Source of the DNA: Hyphomicrobiaceae bacterium | GTDB taxonomy: Bacteria; Pseudomonadota; Alphaproteobacteria; Rhizobiales; Hyphomicrobiaceae | Length of the DNA: 5,838 bases | Assembly (NCBI GenBank): GCA_017353825.1 | Contig: JAFMSC010000289.1 | Location: 1 to 5,838 of the forward strand | Direction of reading: 5' to 3' | Shown: positions 1-5,376 of the stretch, one piece after another | Layout of the letters: every line of letters begins with the position of its first letter | Position numbering within the stretch: position 1 is the stretch's first letter | Translations under genes and position numbers: made by a program | Notes under the pieces: generated by a model | Seen by the model: only the letters and a program-made list of their open reading frames with translations | Databases searched by the model: none | Told to the model about the DNA's origin: nothing

Positions 1-453
1 GTTCTTGATGCGTTCCGGCGCGTAGCCGCGTGAGTAGTTCACCTTCTCAATGCGGCGCGCATCAAGGTCGGGCATGAATAGGCCCGATGCGGCTGGGTTA
101 TAGCGGTCCACCACCAGCCAGCGCTCCACCTGCTTGTCGGAGGTATTGCGCAGGGCGAACGCGAACCAGCCGGGCTTGGTGCCGGGCGTGGAGGCACTCG
201 CCGTCCAGCTTTGGGAGACGCCGTCAGTGTCAGGAACGGTGTCGATGGTGACCTGGTCGCTTCCCGCATGGAACTCGCCAAGGAGAAAGATGTCGAGACG
301 TTCGCCGTTGTTGTTGACGTCGATGGCCTTGAGCGCGGCTGCGGCTGGCGCGACCTGGACGAGACAGGTAGCCAGCAGCACCAGAAGAGCGCAGACAGGG
401 CGGCAAAGGCCCGTGCTGGCGCGCGCGGCTGTGCCTTTGCTGTGCCCGGGCAT
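1..453 (-). CDS. Exported N-terminus of a probable sensor/signalling protein (partial, runs off left edge)
   Basis: The 151 visible residues start at ATG 453-451 and stay open to base 1, so the C-terminal part is missing. A basic N-terminus is followed by a hydrophobic stretch at about residues 20-40 ending in Pro-Ala-Ala-Ala-Ala, which reads as a Sec signal peptide or signal anchor. The rest (about 41-151) is soluble and beta-rich, and contains WFAFALRNTSDKQVERWLVV (about 100-119) followed by a Gly-Leu-Phe-Met-Pro-Asp-Leu segment. From memory this resembles the periplasmic sensor region of alphaproteobacterial proteins that continue into transmembrane helices and an EAL and/or GGDEF cyclic-di-GMP domain. 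No such domain lies in this window, so that function is inference. A GAGGA ribosome-binding site at 462-458 sits 4 bases before the ATG. The ATG overlaps the stop of the acetyltransferase gene by one base (TGATG), which suggests translational coupling and supports this start. Confidence 0.72.
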   Translation of the reverse strand, partial: MPGHSKGTAARASTGLCRPVCALLVLLATCLVQVAPAAAALKAIDVNNNGERLDIFLLGEFHAGSDQVTIDTVPDTDGVSQSWTASASTPGTKPGWFAFALRNTSDKQVERWLVVDRYNPAASGLFMPDLDARRIEKVNYSRGYAPERIKN

Positions 454-1055
454 CAGGTCCTCGCCGGCTCGGGTCGGGGATCGTCGTTAAGCCGCGCGTA
501 GAGGTCGTGGTCCTGCCAGCGGCCGTCGATCTTGAGGTATTGCCGCGCGCGCCCCTCGCGCGTGAACCCGGACTTGACGAGCACCCGCGCGGAGGCGGCG
601 TTTGTCGGCAGACAGGCGGCCTCCAGCCGGTTGAGCCTGAGAGAGGCAAACGCGAATTGCGCGGCGGTGCACAGGGCGTCCGTCATGTAGCCGCGCCCAG
701 CGAACGGCGCGCCAATCCAGTAGCCCACCGACGCAGCCTGCGCCACGCCGCGCCGGACGTTGGAGATGTTGAGCCCACCCAGCAGCGTGAAGGGCGTCTC
801 GCCGAAGATCAGGTAGGCGTAGCCGAGGTCGTCGCGCACCTCGCGCTGCAGCTGGCGCAGGCGCCGGCGGAAGGAGGATTTGGTCAGCTCGTCGCGCGAC
901 CACTGCGGCTCCCAGGGCGCCAGATGATGGCGGCTCAGCGCGCGCAGCTCCGCCCAGGCAGCGTAGTCTTGCATGGCGGGATAGCGCAGATAGACGCCGG
1001 CGCCCCGGATGTCGGCATCCGGCTCGATACTGGGCAAGGGTCTCAGGAAGGCCAT
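453..1055 (-). CDS. GNAT-family N-acetyltransferase, RimJ/RimL type
   Basis: This 200-residue protein has the length of a single-domain RimJ/RimL-type acetyltransferase, which transfers acetyl from acetyl-CoA to a protein N-terminus or an amine on a small molecule; the substrate here is unknown. The acetyl-CoA pyrophosphate-binding motif A is clear at 111-128 (GYWIGAPFAGRGYMTDAL). It is followed by the family's Asn-x-x-Ser-x-x-Val-Leu-x-x-x-Gly-Phe segment at about 152-164 (motif B region) and by a Gly-Arg-Trp-x-Asp-His-Asp-Leu-Tyr ending near 178-186. I chose ATG 1055 because the residues from there match a normal RimJ beginning. The frame stays open upstream to 1166, but using that would add a Trp/Arg-rich tail lying on top of the peptidase gene. 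The peptidase stop is only 4 bases upstream, and the ribosome-binding site is weak (GGA about 8 bases away), so expression probably depends on coupling to the upstream gene. The family call is secure; the substrate is not. Confidence 0.93.
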   Translation of the reverse strand: MAFLRPLPSIEPDADIRGAGVYLRYPAMQDYAAWAELRALSRHHLAPWEPQWSRDELTKSSFRRRLRQLQREVRDDLGYAYLIFGETPFTLLGGLNISNVRRGVAQAASVGYWIGAPFAGRGYMTDALCTAAQFAFASLRLNRLEAACLPTNAASARVLVKSGFTREGRARQYLKIDGRWQDHDLYARLNDDPRPEPART

Positions 1056-1059
1056 CGCG

Positions 1060-2346
1060 TCATCCGTTCGCGCCGCCCGCCGCCAAGACCATCCGCTCTG
1101 CCATGTGGGCGTAGGCGGCGCCCTTGCGGCCTGCGCCCACCACCGTGATGGCAGGCTTGCACGCACTGATGAGGCCGTCGGCCAGCGTACGCACCGCCTC
1201 CGGCGTGACCGCCTCGATGCGCGCGACCACCTCCTTGGTGTCGATCAGGCGGTCGAACAGCAATAGCTGTCGCGCCATGTACTCGGCGCGTGCGGAGGAG
1301 CTTTCCAGACCCATCAGCATGCCCGCCTTGATCTGCGCCTTGGCACGTGCCACCTCCGATTGGGTTGGCGGCTCGGCGGCCGCCCGCTTCAACTCGGCAG
1401 ACACCACTTCAATGAGTTTGGCCATCATTTCAGGTCCGGTGGCCGCATGAATTGTAAACAGGCCCGAGTCAGCCAGAGCCCAATAACTGGAATAAATCGA
1501 GTAGCAAAGCCCGCGCCGCTCTCTTACCTCTTGAAACAGACGCGACGACATCCCGCCGCCGAGCAACGCCGAAAACACCTGGGCCGTGTAGTAGCCGTCG
1601 TGCGCGTAGGACGGGCCTTCGAAAGCCAGCAGCAGATGGCTCTGCTCGAACGGCTTGGCGGACGTACGCATGCCCCCGCCGTAGCGCGCCGGCTCGAATC
1701 TGCCCCCCTCGCCGCCATTCATGCCGCCGAATAGGGCTTCAGCATGGCGGACGAGCTCGGCATGCTCGATCTTGCCGGCCGCCGACAGCACCATGCGATT
1801 GGCGCTGTAGTTGGCTTTGAGGAACCGCCGCAGGTCCGGCGGCTTGAAGCCCCTGACGCTGGCCGCAGTGCCGAGGATGGGCCGCCCGATCGCTTGGTCG
1901 GGGAATGCCACCTCCTGCAACAGCTCGTAGGCAATCTCGTCCGGGCTGTCGCGCGTGGCCGCGATCTCCTGCAGGATCACCTCCCGCTCGCGCTCCAGCT
2001 CCTCCTCGGAGTGGCGCGGGCTCTGCAGGATGTCGGCGAGGATGTCGAGCGCCAGCGGGATGTCGCCCGCCAGCACGCGCGAGTAGTATGCCGTGGTCTC
2101 CAGGCTGGTGGCCGCGTTGAGCTCGCCGCCCACCGCCTCGATCTCCTCGGCGATGGCGAGCGCTGTGCGCCGCGTCGTGCCCTTGAAAGCCATGTGCTCC
2201 AGGAGGTGGGAGATGCCCTGCTCCGGCGCCGTCTCGTGGCGCGCGCCCACACCCACCCAAATCCCCATGGAGACCGTCTCCAGGTGTGGCATATGGCAGG
2301 AGACGACCCGCATGCCGTTGGCGAGCCGGGTGTCGTGGATGGTCAT
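1060..2346 (-). CDS. M16 zinc metallopeptidase, processing-peptidase (MPP/PqqL-like) type
   Basis: This complete 428-residue protein is the usual length for a single-chain bacterial M16B peptidase. The inverted zinc motif His-x-x-Glu-His is intact: His47, Glu50 and His51, with the third ligand Glu127 exactly 76 residues after His51, as in mitochondrial processing peptidase beta. The catalytic half therefore looks active. The second M16 half carries the family segment GGGMSSRLFQEVRERRGLCY at 263-282, containing the conserved Arg and Tyr thought to contact substrate. No signal peptide is seen, so the enzyme should be cytoplasmic. Alphaproteobacterial members are regarded as relatives of the ancestor of mitochondrial MPP; natural substrates are generally unknown. 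The start ATG 2346-2344 overlaps the thrC stop in an ATGA junction. AAGGGAG at 2360-2354, 7 bases upstream, is a good ribosome-binding site and fixes the start. It is often called pitrilysin family or insulinase family peptidase. Confidence 0.96.
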   Translation of the reverse strand: MTIHDTRLANGMRVVSCHMPHLETVSMGIWVGVGARHETAPEQGISHLLEHMAFKGTTRRTALAIAEEIEAVGGELNAATSLETTAYYSRVLAGDIPLALDILADILQSPRHSEEELEREREVILQEIAATRDSPDEIAYELLQEVAFPDQAIGRPILGTAASVRGFKPPDLRRFLKANYSANRMVLSAAGKIEHAELVRHAEALFGGMNGGEGGRFEPARYGGGMRTSAKPFEQSHLLLAFEGPSYAHDGYYTAQVFSALLGGGMSSRLFQEVRERRGLCYSIYSSYWALADSGLFTIHAATGPEMMAKLIEVVSAELKRAAAEPPTQSEVARAKAQIKAGMLMGLESSSARAEYMARQLLLFDRLIDTKEVVARIEAVTPEAVRTLADGLISACKPAITVVGAGRKGAAYAHMAERMVLAAGGANG

Positions 2347-3755
2347 TGGGCGGCTCCCTTGCGGCCCTCGGCCCGCTGCGAGACGAATCGCTGGACGGCG
2401 GCGAGATCGTTGGGCAGCACCGTCATCCTTTCCGGCTCAGTCATGAGGGATGCCAGGCGTGGCGGCAGGCCCGGCCGCTCGCCGGTGATGGCCTCGATGG
2501 CGTCGGGAAACTTGGCTGGGCTCGCGGTGGCGAGCACGACATGGGGAGCGGCACCCGGTTTCAGGGTCTTCTTTCCCGCGATGACGCCGCAGGCGGTGTG
2601 CGGATCGAGCAGGTAGCTGCTCGCGGCCTTCACGCGCCGGATGCAAGCGGCGACCTCGTCCATGCCGGCGGCGGCGGCGTCGAAATCCGAGCGCAGGCGG
2701 CCCAACACCTTCTCGGACAGTCCGAAGCGGCCGGACTGCGCCAGTGCCCCCATGCGCACCCTCACCCAGGCCGAGTCGCGGCCGCTCGCCTCGAACAGGT
2801 AGCGCTCGAAGTTGGATGAGACCTGGATGTCCATGGACGGCGAGGTCGTCGGCATGACGCCCCGCACCTCGTAGCTGCCGCTGGCCCACGTGCGTCGCAG
2901 GATGTCGTTGTCGTTGGTGGCGATCGCCAGCCGCTCAACCGGCAGCCCCATGCACTTGGCCGCATAGCCCGCGAGGACGTTGCCGAAGTTGCCGGTGGGC
3001 ACCGCGAAGGAGACCGGCCGGTGCGGAGCACCCAGTGCCGAAGCGGCAACGAAGTAATAGGTGATCTGCGCTGCCACGCGCGCCCAGTTGATGGAGTTGA
3101 CGCCGGCAAGCCGCACCCGATCACGAAAGGCGAGGTCGTTGAACATGGCCTTCACAAGGGCCTGGCAGTCGTCGAACGTGCCCTCGATGGCGATCGCGTG
3201 CACGGTGGGCTCAGTGGCCGTCGTCATCATGCGCCGCTGCACGTCAGAGACCCGGTCCTTGGGGAACAGCACGACCGCGTCCACGCGCGTCGAGCCGCGG
3301 AACGCATCGATGGCGGCGCCACCGGTGTCGCCGGAGGTGGCGCCCACGACCATGACGCGCTGGCCGCGCGCAGCCAACACGCGGTCCATCAGTCGCGCCA
3401 GCAGCTGCATGGCCACGTCCTTGAAGGCGAGCGTGGGGCCGTGGAACAACTCCAGCACCCACAGGTTGCGGTCGATTTGGACCAGCGGCGTCACGGCCGG
3501 GTGGGCGAAGCACGCGTAGGCGTCGCGGGTAAGTGCGAGCAACTGCTCGCGCGGGATGGCGCCACCCACGAGCGGCTCCAGCACGGCGGCGGCCACCTCG
3601 TCGAATCGCCGGCCGACGAAGCCGGCGATTGCCTCCGGTCGAAGCTGGGGCCAGGCCTTGGGTACGTAGAGGCCGCCGTCGCGGGCCAGGCCAGCCAGGA
3701 GGGCATCCTCGAAGCCCAGCTCGGGCGCTTCGCCTCTGGTGCTGACGTACCGCAC
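2343..3755 (-). CDS. thrC: Threonine synthase (PLP-dependent)
   Basis: Converts O-phospho-L-homoserine to L-threonine and phosphate, the last step of threonine synthesis, in the cytoplasm. The 470-residue protein is full length for the fungal/proteobacterial (class II) form. The N-terminal domain opens with the typical Arg-Tyr-Val-Ser-Thr-Arg-Gly (2-8). The PLP Schiff-base lysine is Lys112 in HGPTLAFKD (105-113). Gly-Ala-Thr-Ser-Gly-Asp-Thr-Gly lies at 138-145, NSINWAR at 220-226, and the PLP-phosphate loop PTGNFGN at 253-259. No key residue is missing. The initiation codon is GTG (3755-3753). It is preferred because the family's N-terminus begins exactly there and no in-frame start lies just upstream. 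Only a weak GAGAG-like site is present about 10 bases before it. The gene is 111 bases downstream of SURF1 and overlaps the M16 peptidase start by 4 bases, so the two are probably co-translated. Confidence 0.98.
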   Translation of the reverse strand: MRYVSTRGEAPELGFEDALLAGLARDGGLYVPKAWPQLRPEAIAGFVGRRFDEVAAAVLEPLVGGAIPREQLLALTRDAYACFAHPAVTPLVQIDRNLWVLELFHGPTLAFKDVAMQLLARLMDRVLAARGQRVMVVGATSGDTGGAAIDAFRGSTRVDAVVLFPKDRVSDVQRRMMTTATEPTVHAIAIEGTFDDCQALVKAMFNDLAFRDRVRLAGVNSINWARVAAQITYYFVAASALGAPHRPVSFAVPTGNFGNVLAGYAAKCMGLPVERLAIATNDNDILRRTWASGSYEVRGVMPTTSPSMDIQVSSNFERYLFEASGRDSAWVRVRMGALAQSGRFGLSEKVLGRLRSDFDAAAAGMDEVAACIRRVKAASSYLLDPHTACGVIAGKKTLKPGAAPHVVLATASPAKFPDAIEAITGERPGLPPRLASLMTEPERMTVLPNDLAAVQRFVSQRAEGRKGAAQ

Positions 3756-3866
3756 GGGGGTGGGACTCTCGCGTCGGGGGGGGAAGCAGACCGCAGCACC
3801 CTAGGCCGCAAGCCGGACCTGAACAAGGCGGTTGACGCCAGTGCGCGAACCCGGCCGTTGCAGCTG
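3756..3866 (-). other. Intergenic gap between SURF1 and thrC (thrC leader)
   Basis: These 111 bases contain no supportable gene. Next to the thrC start the minus strand is strikingly C-rich, including an unbroken run of eight C (G8 on the plus strand, 3776-3783) and a second run of five just before the GTG. A minus-strand TTGTTC (near 3827) spaced 17 bases from TAGGGT matches a sigma-70 promoter at only three positions in each box, so I do not call a promoter. No GC-rich hairpin with a T run is visible after the SURF1 stop, so read-through from SURF1 into thrC is the simpler assumption. No leader peptide rich in Thr/Ile codons, as in enteric thr attenuation, was seen. Confidence 0.5.
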
Positions 3867-4607
3867 CTAGGCAGCAGCCCGTAAGCGGCTGACGGCAAGG
3901 GCTAAATAGACGCCACCCAGCGCCAGGGCCAAGCCATACCAGGTGAGCGCATACTCAAGGTGCCGGTTCGGCAGTTCCAACCGCGTCACGCCGCCCCTGG
4001 GAAGCCCGCCGGGCGGCTCCGGCTGGGCATCGGCCTCTATTACTATGGGCAGCGGATCGGCAGCCAGCCGGCCCCCGGCGAAGGCGGAAGCGGTCATGGC
4101 CGGCACGTCCGGCCAGTACCAGACGTTGTGGACGCGGTCGTTGTGGGCGGTGAACAGGTCTGGCCTGGCCTCGCCCCTAACCAGGCCGCGCACTTCCACC
4201 TCCCCTTGTATCTGCCCCTGCGGCCTGGTCTCGGGCGCCTTCCGAGCATCGGGCACCCACCCGCGGTTGACCCAAACCACGCGTTGCCACGGCAACTCCA
4301 GCGGCGTGTAGACATGCCAGCCGGGGTTGCCTGCGGTCGGCGCGTACAAATAGCGCTCCTTGTCATGATGGAAGCGCCCGATGATGGAGACATGGAGATA
4401 GTCGAGGTCGCGCTTGGCGCCAGCGCCGGCCGTTGCCGGCAGGGGCGCTGGGTCTTGATGCACGCGAGCCGCAATCGTGGCGATCAGATCCTCCTTCCAG
4501 CGCTTACGCTCAATCTGCCAATGGCCGAGCCCGACCAGCACCGCGAGCCCTAGCAAGGCCGTGAGCGTTGGCCACATGAGTCGGGCTTTGCGCAGTCGTT
4601 GCAGCAT
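3867..4607 (-). CDS. SURF1 family cytochrome c oxidase assembly protein
   Basis: SURF1 is an inner-membrane factor that helps deliver heme a to subunit I of aa3-type cytochrome c oxidase. The 246-residue product shows the family layout: one transmembrane helix near the N-terminus (about 12-28, followed by Trp-Gln and a basic segment), a periplasmic domain, and a second helix near the C-terminus (about 218-238). Signature segments are GWHVYTPLELP at 96-106, VNRGWVP at 113-119 and NRHLEYALTWYGLA at 214-227. The His in the last motif (216) corresponds to the conserved histidine linked to heme binding in Paracoccus Surf1. I chose ATG 4607. Met11 of this frame (4577) is a possible but shorter start that would cut into the basic N-terminus, and a TTG at 4649 would add an unlikely extension. 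The ribosome-binding site at 4607 is poor. It follows DUF983, its common partner in alphaproteobacteria. Often named surf1 or shy1. Confidence 0.95.
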   Translation of the reverse strand: MLQRLRKARLMWPTLTALLGLAVLVGLGHWQIERKRWKEDLIATIAARVHQDPAPLPATAGAGAKRDLDYLHVSIIGRFHHDKERYLYAPTAGNPGWHVYTPLELPWQRVVWVNRGWVPDARKAPETRPQGQIQGEVEVRGLVRGEARPDLFTAHNDRVHNVWYWPDVPAMTASAFAGGRLAADPLPIVIEADAQPEPPGGLPRGGVTRLELPNRHLEYALTWYGLALALGGVYLALAVSRLRAAA

Positions 4608-4621
4608 CGCTTGGCAGCTTC

Positions 4622-4703
4622 GTAGGGGGACGAGGGCGAAAGCCCCCAATCCGTGGCCCCATCGTCTCGCAAAAGATGTAGGGGCGAGTTAGGGGCTTTA
4701 GCC
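4622..4703. repeat. Two imperfect copies of a GTAGGGG-CGAG-AGCC motif in the DUF983-SURF1 gap
   Basis: The 115-base gap 4608-4722 has no supportable gene. On the plus strand it carries two similar stretches, 4622-4644 and 4678-4703. Both start GTAGGGG, continue through CGAG and end in AGCC, with small insertions between. The same gap has a perfect 8-base inverted pair, AAAGCCCC at 4639-4646 and GGGGCTTT at 4692-4699, plus a small GGGC-GAAA-GCCC hairpin at 4634-4645. These could fold the leader of SURF1 mRNA or mark an old duplication. There is no T run next to the stems, so this does not look like an intrinsic terminator. The pattern is modest and chance is possible in GC-rich DNA. Confidence 0.35.
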
Positions 4704-4722
4704 TCACTAGCCCGCCGTGCGC

Positions 4723-5088
4723 CTACTCCCTCACTTCCCCGGCCCTGTGCTTGTACTGGAGCGCGATCAGGGTCGCCTTCAAGACGCGCAGGAGGCCGAG
4801 CGCCAGGATCGGCGTCAGCACGCCCCACAGCAGGATATGCACCCAGACCGGCGGCTGCAGGCGGAACTCCACCACCAGCGCGGCGGCCAGCACCAGGAAC
4901 CCCAGGATGAAGATTGCGAACACCGCCGGGCCGTCGCCCGAATCCGCAAACGCGAAACTCAGTCCACAGCGCTCGCACGTATCGCGCAGGATAAGCCCGG
5001 ACCGGAACAGCGGGCCCTGCCCGCAGCGCGGGCAGCGCCCTCCAAGGCCAGCAGCGAAGGGCGACGGACTGGACGGGGGATCGACCAT
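4723..5088 (-). CDS. DUF983 family zinc-ribbon membrane protein
   Basis: This small 121-residue protein matches the DUF983 layout. A cytoplasmic N-terminus is followed by a zinc-ribbon-like pair of Cys motifs (Cys19-Pro-Arg-Cys22 and Cys38-Glu-Arg-Cys41) with GQGPLF between them, then two hydrophobic helices at about 55-73 and 83-103, and a short charged tail. Four cysteines spaced this way suggest metal binding. The molecular role of the family is unknown, but it is commonly found next to cytochrome c oxidase subunit III and SURF1 genes in alphaproteobacteria, which points to oxidase assembly. The start is well fixed: an AGGAGGT ribosome-binding site (5100-5094) sits 5 bases before ATG 5088. 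An in-frame TTG at 5124 would lie upstream of that site and is rejected. The usual cox3 neighbour is absent here; the next confident gene is the divergent recQ. Confidence 0.93.
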   Translation of the reverse strand: MVDPPSSPSPFAAGLGGRCPRCGQGPLFRSGLILRDTCERCGLSFAFADSGDGPAVFAIFILGFLVLAAALVVEFRLQPPVWVHILLWGVLTPILALGLLRVLKATLIALQYKHRAGEVRE

Positions 5089-5093
5089 CGGCC

Positions 5094-5100
5094 ACCTCCT
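5094..5100 (-). promoter_or_regulatory. Near-perfect Shine-Dalgarno site of the DUF983 gene
   Basis: AGGAGGT on the minus strand, 5 bases before the ATG at 5088, is the strongest ribosome-binding site in the window and decides the DUF983 start. Its first two bases are also the last two bases of a TAG stop (5101-5099) that ends a possible small upstream frame. Confidence 0.85.
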
Positions 5101-5362
5101 AGCGCCGGCCCACGGCTCCGACAAGTGGGCGGTGCCGGGCAGCCTCGCCGGCGGAGGCCAAAAGCCGCCTGGTCAGGCCGTCGCGCAGGGTGGTGAATTT
5201 CTGCCCGGAAGGACGCCCGTCCAGGCGACACTCCACCACCCGCAGGTGTCGGACCTGTGCAGGCGGCACGCCGCTTGGGTAGGCGGCGGGTCCGATACGA
5301 TGGGCGTTTGCAGCTGCGGCGTAACTGTTCCATAACGCCTTGTGTGGCCGTGGAACCTTCAT
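5099..5362 (-). CDS. Possible small hypothetical protein upstream of DUF983 (doubtful)
   Basis: An 87-codon frame runs from ATG 5362 (or GTG 5365) to TAG 5101-5099. I do not recognise the product. It is basic, has no membrane segment and no Cys or other metal motif, and is not similar to the end of cytochrome oxidase subunit III. For: its stop is fused to the DUF983 Shine-Dalgarno (TAGGAGGT), an arrangement common inside operons, and codons in roughly the second half use G or C at the third position as the neighbours do. Against: the first third of the frame has mixed third positions unlike the real genes, no convincing ribosome-binding site precedes the start, and the frame would fill nearly the whole divergent promoter region and touch the possible recQ starts. 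A shorter version from an internal GTG is possible. More likely non-coding leader than gene. Confidence 0.2.
   Translation of the reverse strand: MKVPRPHKALWNSYAAAANAHRIGPAAYPSGVPPAQVRHLRVVECRLDGRPSGQKFTTLRDGLTRRLLASAGEAARHRPLVGAVGRR
5246..5298. repeat. Nested inverted repeat in the divergent intergenic region
   Basis: The outer arms are 5246-5258 and 5286-5298, with a perfect core TCGGACC (5249-5255) against GGTCCGA (5289-5295). Allowing G-U pairs as plus-strand RNA, the stem extends to 13 pairs. Inside it lies a second hairpin with a 6-base stem (5261-5266 with 5271-5276) and a CACG loop. The left arm can alternatively pair locally: CAGGT 5243-5247 with ACCTG 5253-5257. The three wobble pairs (5248-5296, 5256-5288, 5258-5286) would be A-C mismatches in minus-strand RNA, so the fold favours the plus strand. 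It may be an operator, a leader structure or chance in GC-rich DNA. No T run follows, so it is not a terminator. Confidence 0.35.
5308..5336 (+). promoter_or_regulatory. Weak candidate sigma-70 promoter for recQ
   Basis: TTGCAG (5308-5313) and CATAAC (5331-5336) are separated by 17 bases, and match the consensus boxes at 3 and 4 of 6 positions. Transcription would start near 5343, leaving a leader of about 34 bases before ATG 5377. It lies in the least GC-rich part of the divergent gap, where a promoter is expected, but the match is poor. No comparably spaced minus-strand promoter for DUF983 could be picked with any confidence. Confidence 0.25.
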
Positions 5363-5376
5363 CACCGCAAGCCGGC

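Noticed and set aside
453..1166. Longer 237-residue version of the acetyltransferase
   Set aside because: The extra 37 residues overlap the end of the M16 gene and are Trp/Arg-rich with no family similarity. ATG 1055 gives the normal GNAT length.
1744..2616. Plus-strand open frame of 290 codons
   Set aside because: It lies fully antisense to the M16 and thrC genes, whose frames carry intact catalytic motifs. Its translation is low-complexity and Arg/Gly/Ala-rich, with no recognisable domain.
3021..3884. Plus-strand open frame of 287 codons opposite thrC
   Set aside because: It is antisense to the PLP-binding core of threonine synthase. Long antisense frames are expected in high-GC coding DNA.
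3867..3899. Terminator after SURF1 or elsewhere between the minus-strand genes
   Set aside because: No GC-rich stem followed by a T run was seen on the minus strand in either gap, so transcription is assumed to continue.
3867..4649. TTG start extending SURF1 by 14 residues
   Set aside because: It is a rare start without a ribosome-binding site, and the ATG at 4607 already gives the typical short basic N-terminus before the first helix.
4723..5124. TTG start extending DUF983 by 12 residues
   Set aside because: The near-perfect Shine-Dalgarno at 5100-5094 points to ATG 5088. A start at 5124 would lie upstream of it.
5142..5158. Hairpin GCCTC-GCCGGCG-GAGGC as a terminator
   Set aside because: The stem is only 5 bases, no T run follows on the proper side, and it sits upstream of both divergent genes, where a terminator makes no sense.
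5089..5376. tRNA or other known RNA gene in the divergent gap
   Set aside because: No T-loop GGTTCGAATCC-like segment, no CCA end and no cloverleaf arrangement could be found on either strand.
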